DNA from: Acidobacteriaceae bacterium
GTDB lineage: Bacteria > Acidobacteriota > Terriglobia > Terriglobales > Acidobacteriaceae
Reading direction: 5' to 3'
DNA length: 64,000 nucleotides
Assembly (NCBI GenBank): GCA_030041045.1
Contig: JASHOQ010000114.1
Coordinates: forward strand, 124,001-188,000
Under the pieces are notes generated by a model. It was given only the letters and a program-made list of their open reading frames with translations, searched no databases and had not been told where the DNA came from. A program made the translations under genes and the position numbers. Numbering within the stretch: the first letter of the stretch is position 1; each line of letters begins with the position of its first letter. Positions 9,054 through 17,467 of this stretch are shown piece by piece.

Positions 9054-9949
9054 GAGTTACGCTCAACCTGGCCACGCGTCCGTACGCCGATCTTGGTCCG
9101 GCGATGAAGCGCCTGCGCATCGGCATGGGCGTGCTCGCCGGCGCCTCGCTGCTGCTGCTTCTGGGTTTGCACGCGCTGCACCGCAAGGCGGAAGAAGCGC
9201 GCGCACGCGAGCACTCGCTCGACGGCGCCATCACCCACATCGACAGCGAACGCCAGGGCTACCAGGCCATGATGAAAAGGCCCGATAACGCGCGCTTCCT
9301 CGACCAGGTGTCGCAGTTGAACCAGCTCTTCGGCGAAAAGGCATTCTCCTGGACGCTGGCGATGGAAAACCTGGAAACCGTTCTGCCCGGCGGCGTGCAG
9401 GTGACGGAAATCGAGCCCGCGCGCGACAAGACGGGGCAGATCACTTTGCACCTGCGCGTACTGGGGCCCCATGACCTGGGCGACGACCTGGTGCGCAACC
9501 TGGAGCACTCGCACCGGTTCATGTTGCCGCGCATCGCAGGAGAAAATGCGGAAACCAGCAATAGCGGCTTCAACCGCCAGTTGGCGCCGGTGAGTACTTC
9601 GAATCAGTTTGAGTTCGATCTGCTGGCCGATTACGTTCCGCCCACGGCGGAGGAGCGCGCGACCATCAAGAATGCGGCGGAGAGGACAGCGCCCGAAAAA
9701 GAAGAACCCGGGAACCGGCCTGCGGCCAATCGACGGGTTCCGCCAGGGACGCCCGCTTTGCCGCGGCCGCCTTACACAGGGATGAAAAACTCCGCGCCGC
9801 CGCCGCGACCCAATCCCGATCGCTATCCGGTGGGCCAGGGAACGGGTCAGGGAGCCGGGCCCGGAGCGGGGCCGGCAGCAGTACCGGGAGCGGGACAAAA
9901 ACCGGGACAGGCACCGGGACAGGCACCGGGCCAGGGAGGTCCGCAATGA
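9050..9949 (+). CDS. PilN-like inner-membrane assembly protein with Pro/Gly-rich tail
   Basis: This 299-residue protein opens MRVTLNLATRPYAD, the conserved PilN-type motif that docks into PilM. A single transmembrane helix follows (about 23-43), then a coiled region and a ferredoxin-like periplasmic domain to about residue 200. The last 90 residues are a low-complexity Pro/Gly/Gln tail with repeated GQ(A/G)PG units, encoded by degenerate G-rich repeats. Such a tail is unusual for PilN. The gene overlaps the pilM-like and pilO-like genes by ATGA on each side, so translation is coupled. Confidence 0.82.
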   Translation: MRVTLNLATRPYADLGPAMKRLRIGMGVLAGASLLLLLGLHALHRKAEEARAREHSLDGAITHIDSERQGYQAMMKRPDNARFLDQVSQLNQLFGEKAFSWTLAMENLETVLPGGVQVTEIEPARDKTGQITLHLRVLGPHDLGDDLVRNLEHSHRFMLPRIAGENAETSNSGFNRQLAPVSTSNQFEFDLLADYVPPTAEERATIKNAAERTAPEKEEPGNRPAANRRVPPGTPALPRPPYTGMKNSAPPPRPNPDRYPVGQGTGQGAGPGAGPAAVPGAGQKPGQAPGQAPGQGGPQ

Positions 9950-10599
9950 GCGCGGCTGCGGACAGGGAACGGCCCTCGGTCTGGCGCGAGCGTCTCACTT
10001 CGCCGCTCACCTGGCATTATGTGGGCTTCGCCGTGCTCCTTGTGGTTGCCGCCGGGCTGGCTGTGCGCCTCGGCCTGGACTGGACTGCGATCGACAGCCA
10101 TGCGTCCGACGTTGTGGCCCGCAAGCAGATTCAGCTGAAGGCGCTGGAGATTCAGACCGCTCCTTTGCGCGGCCTGGACAAGCGCCTGGCCAAGTCGCGC
10201 ACCGCCATGGATGCGTTTTATCTCAAGCGCATTCCGCCCACGTACTCTTCCATCTCCAGCCGCATTGACGATCTGGGCGTAGCCTCGGGCGTGCGGCTTT
10301 CGCGCACGCAGTACACGCAGGGCGCGCCCGGATCCGATCTCACCGAAATTGACATGGACACCTCCATCAGCGGCGAGTATCCGGCCATCATGCACTTCGT
10401 GAACAGCCTCGAGCGCGACCCGATTTTTTTCGTGATCAAGGCCATGAATCTCACCGGACAGCAAGGCGGTGAGGTGAGCCTGCGCATGCAGGTGGCCACG
10501 TGGTTGCGGCCCGCAGACGCCCAGGCCAGCGGGCTGCCCTCCACGCCGGACGAAAACCAGCGGAGCGCTGAGCCGGTACCGGCGAAGGAGGGCGAGTAG
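9946..10599 (+). CDS. PilO-like / GspM-type assembly protein
   Basis: A 217-residue protein with an N-terminal cytoplasmic segment, one transmembrane helix at about 24-44 (WHYVGFAVLLVVAAGLAV), a coiled-coil stretch and a small C-terminal domain ending MRMQVATWL. This is the architecture of PilO/GspM proteins, which dimerise with PilN/GspL in the inner membrane. Position and the ATGA overlap with the pilN-like gene support the call. Sequence similarity in this family is weak, so the name rests mainly on architecture and gene order. Confidence 0.75.
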   Translation: MSAAADRERPSVWRERLTSPLTWHYVGFAVLLVVAAGLAVRLGLDWTAIDSHASDVVARKQIQLKALEIQTAPLRGLDKRLAKSRTAMDAFYLKRIPPTYSSISSRIDDLGVASGVRLSRTQYTQGAPGSDLTEIDMDTSISGEYPAIMHFVNSLERDPIFFVIKAMNLTGQQGGEVSLRMQVATWLRPADAQASGLPSTPDENQRSAEPVPAKEGE

Positions 10600-10601
10600 C
10601 C

Positions 10602-11210
10602 ATGGCGCTGCAGATTGGAGCGGAGAACAAGAGGCAGGTGTACCTGCTGATTGGGCTCTTCGTCGTCATCCTGGGCGTGGGCGGCTACGAACTTTACAAC
10701 AATTTTTCCGGACCTCCCGCAGCGGCCCCGGCGCGCCCGCAGGCTGCAGCCGCGCATGGCGCGCAAGGCCACCAGGACGCTGCGGCCGAGGAAGCGCAGA
10801 AGCTGAGCAATGACGATATCGATCCCACGCTGCACTTTGACATGCTCGCCGCCAGCGAGGACGTGGAATACGCGGGCTCCGGCCGCAACATCTTTTCCGC
10901 CAACTCCGCGCCGGCTTCCATTCCCCAGCCCGTCAAATCTGCGCGGGACAACGGCGCGCCCACCGTCACCACTCCTCCGCCTCCCGTGGTGCCCCACCCG
11001 CCGGCCATCGATCTCAAGTATTTCGGCTACAGCGAATCGCCGGACAGATTGGTGAGGGCATTTTTCGTGCACGGCGATGACATCTTCATTGCCGCGAGCG
11101 GCCAGATCGTCGATCATCGCTACAGGGTGGGCGCCATCAAGCCGGGCAGCGTTGAAGTGACGGATATGGCTTACAACAACACGCAGACATTGAATCTGTC
11201 GGCGTTCTGA
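10602..11210 (+). CDS. GspC/PilP-like periplasmic connector
   Basis: A 202-residue protein with a single N-terminal transmembrane helix (about 14-34, VYLLIGLFVVILGVGGYELY), a Pro/Ala-rich linker, and a short beta domain containing IDLKYFGY and FFVHGDDIFIAASGQIV near the C-terminus. The pattern resembles the homology region of GspC and PilP, which link the inner-membrane platform to the secretin. It starts 2 bases after the pilO-like stop and is followed 11 bases later by the pseudopilin gene. The fine family assignment is uncertain. Confidence 0.7.
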   Translation: MALQIGAENKRQVYLLIGLFVVILGVGGYELYNNFSGPPAAAPARPQAAAAHGAQGHQDAAAEEAQKLSNDDIDPTLHFDMLAASEDVEYAGSGRNIFSANSAPASIPQPVKSARDNGAPTVTTPPPPVVPHPPAIDLKYFGYSESPDRLVRAFFVHGDDIFIAASGQIVDHRYRVGAIKPGSVEVTDMAYNNTQTLNLSAF

Positions 11211-11221
11211 ACAGGCATCCC

Positions 11222-12310
11222 ATGGGCAAACCTTCTCCAATCCGGCGCCGCATAAAGCCCTCCGAGGAGGGTTATCTCCTGCTTTCCGTCATGTTTCTCA
11301 TGGCCATTCTGGCGCTCTGGCTTTCGGTGGCCGTGCCGCGCATGACCAAGTCCATCCAGAGAGACAGGGATCTCGAAACCATGGAGCGCGGCAAGCAATA
11401 CATTCGCGCCATCCAGCTTTACTACCGGAAATTCGGCGCCTATCCGCCCAGCGAGGATGCGCTGGTGAAGACCAACGACATCCGCTTCCTGCGCAAGAAA
11501 TATATCGATCCCACGACCGGCAAGGACGACTGGAAGTCGATCATGTTCGGGCAGAACAAGGTGCCCACGGCCATGGGGTTCTTTGGCCAGCCGCTGTCGA
11601 CGGGAGGCTCGATTGCGGGAATCGGCCCCAGCGGCGGCAACGGACTGATGGGCGCCAATGGCGCCGGCGCCGGCGGCAGCCTTTTCGGCTCCAATGGCGG
11701 CAGCGGATTTGGGAACTCAAGTTTTGGAAGCTCAGGCGGGAGTTCGATGTTCGGCAGCAGCTCCGACAACAGCAGCAATCCGTCTCAGAGCTCAAGCGAT
11801 AACTCAGCGAACAACTCTGCAAACGGGTCTGCAAACGGGTCTGCAAATGGGTCTGCAAATGGGTCTGCGAATGGGTCGAGCTCAACGGGCACAGGCGCAA
11901 GCGGCAGCTCGCCCACGGGCACGGGAGATAATGGCAGCTCCAGTTCCGGAATCGGCGGCACCGGCCTCACCGGGCAGACCTTCGGCGGCGCCGGCATCAT
12001 CGGCTTCTCGCCGGCCAGCCCCAAGCAGTCGATTCTGGTGTATAAGACCAAGGATCATTACAACGCGTGGGAGTTCACCTACGATCCCGTCATGGACATG
12101 AGAATGATGGGCGGCGGCAATACCGGAACCATCGGCCAGCCGATCGGCAATCCGCAGGGAGGCATGGTGGGCCTGCCCGGCATCAACATGCCAGGCAGTG
12201 GGGCGACGGGCGCTTCCAGTACTGGCTCCAGTACCGGTAGCTCCAATAACAGCTCGGGCTCAAATTCAACCAACACCCAGGACAATTCGTCTCCGCAGCA
12301 GCAGCAATAG
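11222..12310 (+). CDS. Type II secretion pseudopilin with Gly/Ser/Asn-rich extension
   Basis: This 362-residue protein has a prepilin-type N-terminus: basic residues, then EEG before YLLLSVMFLMAILALWLSV, with predicted cleavage after Gly17. The mature +5 position is Ser, not the near-universal Glu, a feature otherwise known from GspK-like minor pseudopilins. A GspG-like segment follows (YIRAIQLYYRKFGAYPPSED). From about residue 130 the protein becomes Gly/Ser/Asn-rich, with five N-G-S-A type units, then a short conserved-looking block (YKTKDHYNAWEFTYDP) and another Ser/Asn tail. Pseudopilins normally have 130-200 residues, so this one is large. It closes the secretion operon before a terminator. 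Confidence 0.85.
   Translation: MGKPSPIRRRIKPSEEGYLLLSVMFLMAILALWLSVAVPRMTKSIQRDRDLETMERGKQYIRAIQLYYRKFGAYPPSEDALVKTNDIRFLRKKYIDPTTGKDDWKSIMFGQNKVPTAMGFFGQPLSTGGSIAGIGPSGGNGLMGANGAGAGGSLFGSNGGSGFGNSSFGSSGGSSMFGSSSDNSSNPSQSSSDNSANNSANGSANGSANGSANGSANGSSSTGTGASGSSPTGTGDNGSSSSGIGGTGLTGQTFGGAGIIGFSPASPKQSILVYKTKDHYNAWEFTYDPVMDMRMMGGGNTGTIGQPIGNPQGGMVGLPGINMPGSGATGASSTGSSTGSSNNSSGSNSTNTQDNSSPQQQQ
11822..11881 (+). repeat. In-frame 12-bp coding repeat (N-G-S-A) in the pseudopilin gene
   Basis: Five consecutive 12-base units aa(c/t)gggtctgc(a/g), the last degenerate. Each encodes Asn-Gly-Ser-Ala. Near-identity at the DNA level suggests recent slippage expansion in frame. Confidence 0.9.
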
Positions 12311-12346
12311 CGCCGCTCGAGCGCACTGGAAGCGCAGGAAGAATCA

Positions 12347-12382
12347 AAAGGCCTGCACCCCTGAGTGGGGACGCAGGCCTTT
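12347..12382. terminator. Bidirectional rho-independent terminator between pseudopilin and erpA
   Basis: AAAGGCCTGC (12347-12356) pairs perfectly with GCAGGCCTTT (12373-12382), and an inner ACCCC/GGGG extends the stem. The A-run and T-run flanks suit termination from both sides. It separates the plus-strand secretion operon from the convergent erpA gene. Confidence 0.75.
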
Positions 12383-12418
12383 GAACTTGGAGCGGGCTTT
12401 TCGCCGCGCGGATGCCGC

Positions 12419-12790
12419 TTATACGTTGAATGAGGAGCCGCAGCCGCAGGTGGATTTAACCTGGGGATTTTCGAACTTGAAACCCGCCGCTTCCAGGGTT
12501 TCCACGTAGTCCACCGTGCAGCCGTTCAGGTACATCAATGAAGTGGCATCGATAAATACCTTCAAGTCGTCGAACTGGAAAACTTTGTCCATCATGCCGC
12601 TCTGGTTCTCGAAGGCCATTGAATACTGGAAACCGGAGCAGCCCCCGCCCACCACGCCGATACGCAGCCCCGCGGGCAGCGGTTCCTGCGTGGCCATGAT
12701 CTCGCGCACCTTGGCAACCGCCTGAGGCGTCAACGTAAGTGGCGGCTTCTTAATAGTTTCCTGATTGGCGGTGACAGTTGCAGTGGCCAT
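12419..12790 (-). CDS. erpA: A-type iron-sulfur cluster carrier (ErpA/IscA family)
   Basis: A 123-residue protein that should bind and transfer [4Fe-4S] or [2Fe-2S] clusters to client apoproteins in the cytoplasm. The three ligand cysteines are present: C51 in GGGCSGFQY, and C115 and C117 in STCGCGSSF at the C-terminus. I chose the ATG at 12790 (MATATVTANQ) because AGGAG stands 7 bases before it; a longer open frame to 13021 has no ribosome site and no family character. The first 15 residues are a variable extension. ErpA versus IscA cannot be settled here, as no isc or suf genes are nearby. Confidence 0.93.
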   Translation of the reverse strand: MATATVTANQETIKKPPLTLTPQAVAKVREIMATQEPLPAGLRIGVVGGGCSGFQYSMAFENQSGMMDKVFQFDDLKVFIDATSLMYLNGCTVDYVETLEAAGFKFENPQVKSTCGCGSSFNV

Positions 12791-13127
12791 ATATTCTCCT
12801 GATTGCGGAATGTGCCCGTTTCCAGAGTACCCTTCCCACAGCCGAGGACACAAGTGCCCATCCCGGCGCTTACTATTCGATGCTCCAGAAAACGGAAGGT
12901 CGCATTCCCGGCGGGGGTTACTTTGGGGGCTCAAAAGGGCGTTTATTGCCTGAAAACAGGCGCCGCAGGGTGAGATTGCGGCGGACAACCGTGGTGGATC
13001 GGAGCTATGATGTTCTGCCAAACGGCCCCTCTACCCGGAAGACCGCGTGCCGTTCACAGACCTTGCCGCGGACCGGCCACGGACACGCCGGTATCTGGGA
13101 CCCTTACCCCTGCTGTCGGAGGTGGGT
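12791..13127. other. Divergent intergenic region, no gene seen
   Basis: This 337-base stretch separates erpA (minus) from the small membrane-protein gene (plus). It should carry both promoters. A TATGAT-like -10 occurs near 13003 on the plus strand. Open frames here lack ribosome sites, and I see no RNA or repeat. Confidence 0.5.
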
Positions 13128-13412
13128 ATGACATTCGTTCCGGTGATGTGGTTTGTCTGGTCGTTGTTCGTCGTGGTTATGGCTGCGCTTTACATCTATC
13201 GTTCGAGCCTGACGCGCGATGAAGAGGACCAGCTTTTTCTGGACGACTCATTCGAACACGAGAAGATGGCGCAGGCGGCGATCGTGGCCAAGGTGACCAA
13301 GGTCGAGCCGGCAATCCGGGTGTCGCAATGGCTGGTGATCGCCATGACGGTGTTTGTTCTGGTCTATTACGTGCGCGACATCCTCGTCCATCTGGACATC
13401 ATCAGCTCCTGA
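13128..13412 (+). CDS. Small two-TM membrane protein, paralogue A
   Basis: A 94-residue protein beginning MTFVPVMWFVWSLF, with a first transmembrane helix (about 5-25), a charged acidic middle (SLTRDEEDQLFLDDSFEHEK), an amphipathic stretch, and a second helix (about 67-86) ending VYYVRDIL. The ATG at 13128 follows GGAGGTGGG, a strong ribosome site; a longer frame from 13047 is not needed. The convergent gene at 13563-13835 encodes a clear paralogue with the same start MTFVP, the same R-D-E-x-D acidic patch and the same VxYYVxD near the end. Function unknown; the pattern suggests an inner-membrane hairpin with a cytoplasmic or periplasmic loop. Confidence 0.82.
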   Translation: MTFVPVMWFVWSLFVVVMAALYIYRSSLTRDEEDQLFLDDSFEHEKMAQAAIVAKVTKVEPAIRVSQWLVIAMTVFVLVYYVRDILVHLDIISS

Positions 13413-13562
13413 GCCTCAGGCGCAAGCCGAGCGCTTGGGAACGTAGACGATGGCTTCGCGGCCCTGCCGATGGCCGCCACGCCGGTTCCGGAGCTGTGCG
13501 CGAGCGTTGCTCTGCGCGCCTGGTCGGGACTTATCGAAACCCGACGCTTATCGAAACCCGGC

Positions 13563-13835
13563 TTACCGGAACTGGCTGATCATGTCGTGGACGTAATAGG
13601 CCACGACGAAGAGCGAAGCCGCTCCCAGAACCCAGAGAAAGGCGCGCTGAATCGGCTCAATCCTCTGCAGCTGGGAAAGGATGGCCGCCTGCTCGTTGCG
13701 CAGATGCTCGGAAGACTCGAGCAGGATGACCTCGTCGTCTTCATCGCGGCCCAGCCGGGAAACGTAGAGTTTCAGAATCACCGACACCACCAAAAGAACA
13801 GCCCAGACCGTCCACATTGCCGGAACAAAGGTCAT
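13563..13835 (-). CDS. Small two-TM membrane protein, paralogue B
   Basis: A 90-residue protein facing its paralogue at 13128-13412 tail to tail, 150 bases apart. It begins MTFVPAMWTVWAVLLVVSVIL (first helix), continues with SRLGRDEDDEVILLESSEH, then QAAILSQLQRIEP, and a second helix (about 65-83) ending VAYYVHDMI. The two proteins match over the whole length with only short gaps, so they arose by duplication, and the inverted arrangement argues against a simple recent tandem copy. The start ATG (13835) is followed by the shared MTFVP motif. The family is unknown to me. Confidence 0.82.
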   Translation of the reverse strand: MTFVPAMWTVWAVLLVVSVILKLYVSRLGRDEDDEVILLESSEHLRNEQAAILSQLQRIEPIQRAFLWVLGAASLFVVAYYVHDMISQFR

Positions 13836-14007
13836 GGTTCACCTCGGACCGCTTACGGTTCCCGATCTTAGCGCGATGGACGGAGGATGCGAGGTGATGG
13901 CGATCACGCGAAGGCCGCGAACCACGCGGATGGGACCGCATGGCTACCTTCGTTCCCGAATCGGGCAAAACCCGCCGGACCGAGCAGCGGCATCGGGCGG
14001 CGGCCGG

Positions 14008-15246
14008 CTACTCCACTTCCTGCCGGGCGCGATAACCGTCGCGGGCGATGATCTCGTATTTGAGCGGTTTATGTTTCTCGTCCTGCATGCGCAGGGGCTG
14101 GCCTTCATCGTCAACCAGCTCGACACGGATCTTGCGATAAGTGCCGTCCTGCTTGGCGTTGGTGGGCTTGTACACAAGCTGATACTTGGCGCGGATGTTC
14201 TGGTTGATCGTCCTCACCATGTCGGGCAGCTCGCCGGTAAATTTGGGCTCGAACCACATGCCGCCCGTGATCTGGGCGAAGGTGCGCATTTCGTTATCGG
14301 CCTGCAGATAATCGATGTCGCGAATCGAGGCTCCCATGCCCGGACCGCCTTCGGTCATCTCCCTGAGCAGGCCTCCGGTTGAAACCGCGTAGATGGTGAT
14401 GTCGCGCGATTCTTTCACCCTCTTCAGAATCTTGTCGAAGGTGAGCTTCGACATGGTGTCGATGCCGGAGGCGATGAGGATGATGTACTTCTGACCCTGG
14501 ATGCGGTCAAGCCGGTCCATCGATTCGGAAAGAGCGTCGAAGACATTGGTCTCACTGAAAGCGGCAGGCATGTAGACTGACATGCCCAGTTCGTTGATGG
14601 CTTCCTGAATCTGCCGCTTGTCCTGGGTAAAGTCGACATCGATGTGCGACTTCATGTCGAAGGTCACCAGGGCGACGAAGTCCTGGGGGCGCAACTGCTG
14701 CGTGAACGCCCAGGCCGAGTTGAGCATGTCCACGCGGAAGGCAAATCCGCGGGCGGCATACTCGCACAGCAGCAGCGCGGTGATGGGCGCCTCCACGCGC
14801 TTGAAGCCGTCGATTTTCTGTTCCACGCCGTCTTCGTAAATGCGGAAGTTATCCGGCTTCAGGCCGGGCACAAACTGGCCGGTTTTCTGCAGCAGCACGC
14901 CCACGTCCACCGTCACCTCGGGCACATCGATGTGCAGCGAAACCGGAGGCATGTCAGGGGGATTGGCGACCTTGGGCTCGGGCGGGGCCACAGGCGCGGG
15001 CGGCGGCTCGTCTTCGGGAGCCTTCTTGGGAACGGCAATCACGCCGGTATCGCCGCTGGGTCCGCCCGCATCCGGCTGCGACTGATCGGGTTGCTGCTGC
15101 TGGGGATTGGCCGGCTGCGGATTCGACTGCTGCGAATCGTTTTGCGCGCTTGCCAGCGGCAGCAGCAAAAGGGCCGCAAGTGCGGCGAAAAAGAGAGCGA
15201 TGCGGGAACTGCGCGAGGCGCGGCGGAATGTGCTGGAAGTGGCCAT
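14008..15246 (-). CDS. VWFA-related exported protein (acidobacterial type)
   Basis: This 412-residue protein has a signal peptide (about 10-35, ending LASAQND), a Gln/Pro-rich linker, an Ig-like strand region (VTVDVGVLLQKTGQFVPGL followed by NFRIYEDGVEQKI), and a von Willebrand A-like domain at about 160-360 (VALVTFDMKSHIDVDF, YIILIASGID). The combination is that of the VWFA-related domain family (TIGR03436 type) that is strongly expanded in Acidobacteria. The canonical DxSxS MIDAS motif is not clear, as in many members. I use the ATG at 15246, with AGAGG upstream; GTG at 15267 is also open. The gene is divergent from the S55 peptidase gene, and its role is unknown. Confidence 0.88.
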   Translation of the reverse strand: MATSSTFRRASRSSRIALFFAALAALLLLPLASAQNDSQQSNPQPANPQQQQPDQSQPDAGGPSGDTGVIAVPKKAPEDEPPPAPVAPPEPKVANPPDMPPVSLHIDVPEVTVDVGVLLQKTGQFVPGLKPDNFRIYEDGVEQKIDGFKRVEAPITALLLCEYAARGFAFRVDMLNSAWAFTQQLRPQDFVALVTFDMKSHIDVDFTQDKRQIQEAINELGMSVYMPAAFSETNVFDALSESMDRLDRIQGQKYIILIASGIDTMSKLTFDKILKRVKESRDITIYAVSTGGLLREMTEGGPGMGASIRDIDYLQADNEMRTFAQITGGMWFEPKFTGELPDMVRTINQNIRAKYQLVYKPTNAKQDGTYRKIRVELVDDEGQPLRMQDEKHKPLKYEIIARDGYRARQEVE

Positions 15247-15389
15247 GACAACAACCTCTGTATGCACAGCATAGATGATCGAGCGGCTCGCCGCCGGTCC
15301 CGCCCAGCCACCCTGCGCCGGGGCGATTCCGATGCCGGTCCGGGCGGGCGCTTGAACGCGGGAACCGCTCTCGCTGTACTCTTATAGAC

Positions 15390-17375
15390 GTGGAAAATCG
15401 CAGGAAGGAAACCCCATTCCGGCCCGGAATGCGGGTGTTTTGGGTCTTTGCCTTGGCGGCCCTCTGGGCGGCGCCGCTCACATGTGCGCAGGACGCGGCC
15501 GGGCCGCAAACGGCTGGGCCGCAAACGGCCGGATCGCCGGCCGCCGGTGCGCAGGCTGCCGGGCAAGCGCGCGCGACAGAAGCGTCTCCGCCGCCGAGCA
15601 CAGGCGGATTTTTCCCTTTGAGCCAGGTGCGCCGCGGGATGAAAGGCTCGGCCTGGACAGTGTTTGAAGGGACCCGACCCGAGCCGATGCAGGTGGAGAT
15701 TCTCGGCGTGCTGCACGGCGCGCGCGGTCCGGGGCAGGATCTGATTCTTGCCCGTCTCGAAGGCACAAAACCCGAGTACACCGGCGTGGTCGAGGGCATG
15801 AGCGGGAGCCCGGTCTACATCGGCGACAAGCTTCTTGGCTCGCTCTCGTACCGCATTGGCATATTCAGCAAGGAACCGATCGCCGGCATCACGCCCATCG
15901 AGCAGATGCTCGAGGTGCGCAACCTTCCGCTCGGCGATCTCAAAATGGCCTCCGCCTGGCCTGCGCCGCCCAATGGCACAGCAACCGATGCGCAAAGCAG
16001 CGCGGACGCAGACGGCGAGCTGGCCGCGAGCGGCGCGGGCGACGACATGAAATTCAAGGCCATGGAAACGCCGCTGGTGATGAGCGGCTTTGCGCCCGAG
16101 GCGATTCAATTCTGGCAAAAAGAGGTGCGTGGAACCGGCCTCGAATCCGTCGCCGCCGGCGGCGTTGCGGGCACGTCGGACCCTGCATCGGATTTTGCCC
16201 AGAAACCTTCCCCCGCGGCCGCGGCAACGCTCGAACCCGGATCCGCCATCAGCATGCAACTGGTGCGCGGTGATGTGGATATTTCCGCCACCTGCACCAT
16301 CACCTACATCGATCCCAAACAATTGCTGGCCTGCGGCCACCCGGTGCTGCAGGCGGGAGAGATTTCGCTGCCCATGACCACGGCCGACGTGGTCACCACG
16401 CTGGCGTCGCCGCTCGAGGCTTTCAAGATCATCAACACCGGCGCCACCGTGGGCGCGTTCACTGAGGATCGCGAATCGGGCATTCGCGGCGTGATGGGCG
16501 CGAGCGCGAGCATGATTCCCATGCACATCACCATGGACGGCCCGGAGGATCACCGCAAACTGAATGTCGAAATCCTCGATCTTCCTTCGCTCACCTCGCA
16601 GGCCATGATGGTGGTGCTCTTCGACTCGCTGCTCGAGGCGAACTCGAGCACCGCCTCCACCAGCTACCACCTCACCGGCAACGTGGCTCTGCAGCAATAC
16701 CCCGCGGTTCCGCTTGACTTCTGGGCCTCGCCCGGAGAAGTGCTTCCGGCGCCGCTTATGCTCGCCCTGCAGGCCGGCGAGCGCTTTGCCGCGCTCTACA
16801 CCAACGGCGCGCGCCAGGGCACGGTGCGCGACATCGATCTCCATGTCGAGGAGGTCCCTCGCCGCCTGGGCGTGACGCTGGAAGGCGCGCGGCTTATTTC
16901 CAACAACATTGTGCACGCCGGCGACACCATCGAAGTGGAAGCCACGCTTCGCCCCTGGCAGCAACCGGAGCACAACGTGCGCATCGCCGTCCGGCTTCCT
17001 GACCGGCTGACCGAAGGCAACATGCGGATTCTGGTCTCCGACGCGGAAACGCTGGACCGCACGCTGAATCAGCCCCACATCCCCACCCGGCCCGCCAATC
17101 TCGAGACCGTCCTCGAGCAGGCGCGGCACCAGCATGCGGCCGACCGCATTTATGTGAGCCTGCTGGTCCCGGAGGCGCAGGCGGGTGTGAACGGCGACAC
17201 GCTCTCCAGCCTGCCGCTTTCCGTGGCCAATGCGCTCGAAGCCGTGCGCTCCACCGAGGAGGTCAACCTCAACGGAGAATCGGCGGATGTGGCCGGCGAC
17301 GCTGCGGCCGGCGGCGTGCTCAGCGGGTTCCAGATTCTCAATCTGCACATCGACGCGGGCGGCGGTTTAAACTGA
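15390..17375 (+). CDS. Exported SpoIVB-like (S55) peptidase-domain protein with permuted motif order
   Basis: A 661-residue protein. A signal peptide (about 14-33) and an Ala/Gly-rich linker precede the conserved region. Key motifs are LARLEGTKPEY, then GMSGSPVYIGDKLLGSLSY (136-154), which carries the nucleophile-type serine, and later TCTITYIDPKQLLACGHPV (301-319), which carries the His of the S55 family. In SpoIVB the GH motif comes before GMSGSP; here the order is reversed. The C-terminal 250 residues are beta-rich without a known motif. GTG 15390 gives the longest frame; the ATG at 15429 (MRVFWVFALA) gives a neater signal peptide, and neither has a clear ribosome site. It may be a periplasmic protease or an inactive relative. 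Confidence 0.8.
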   Translation: MENRRKETPFRPGMRVFWVFALAALWAAPLTCAQDAAGPQTAGPQTAGSPAAGAQAAGQARATEASPPPSTGGFFPLSQVRRGMKGSAWTVFEGTRPEPMQVEILGVLHGARGPGQDLILARLEGTKPEYTGVVEGMSGSPVYIGDKLLGSLSYRIGIFSKEPIAGITPIEQMLEVRNLPLGDLKMASAWPAPPNGTATDAQSSADADGELAASGAGDDMKFKAMETPLVMSGFAPEAIQFWQKEVRGTGLESVAAGGVAGTSDPASDFAQKPSPAAAATLEPGSAISMQLVRGDVDISATCTITYIDPKQLLACGHPVLQAGEISLPMTTADVVTTLASPLEAFKIINTGATVGAFTEDRESGIRGVMGASASMIPMHITMDGPEDHRKLNVEILDLPSLTSQAMMVVLFDSLLEANSSTASTSYHLTGNVALQQYPAVPLDFWASPGEVLPAPLMLALQAGERFAALYTNGARQGTVRDIDLHVEEVPRRLGVTLEGARLISNNIVHAGDTIEVEATLRPWQQPEHNVRIAVRLPDRLTEGNMRILVSDAETLDRTLNQPHIPTRPANLETVLEQARHQHAADRIYVSLLVPEAQAGVNGDTLSSLPLSVANALEAVRSTEEVNLNGESADVAGDAAAGGVLSGFQILNLHIDAGGGLN

Positions 17376-17467
17376 AGCGGGGATAAAGATAGCGTCTTGC
17401 AATCATTCGGCCGGAGGCAGCGCCTTTGCGCCCGGCTGTTTCCGCACCGCAGTGAGGACTCCGGAAC

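Noticed and set aside
13128-13835. Toxin-antitoxin pair
   Set aside because: The two small genes are full-length paralogues facing each other, not an operon of unlike proteins, so a TA reading has no support.
15039-17348. A 769-codon minus-strand open frame
   Set aside because: It mirrors the S55 peptidase gene, which has signal peptide and catalytic motifs. The minus frame is Arg/His-rich shadow sequence.
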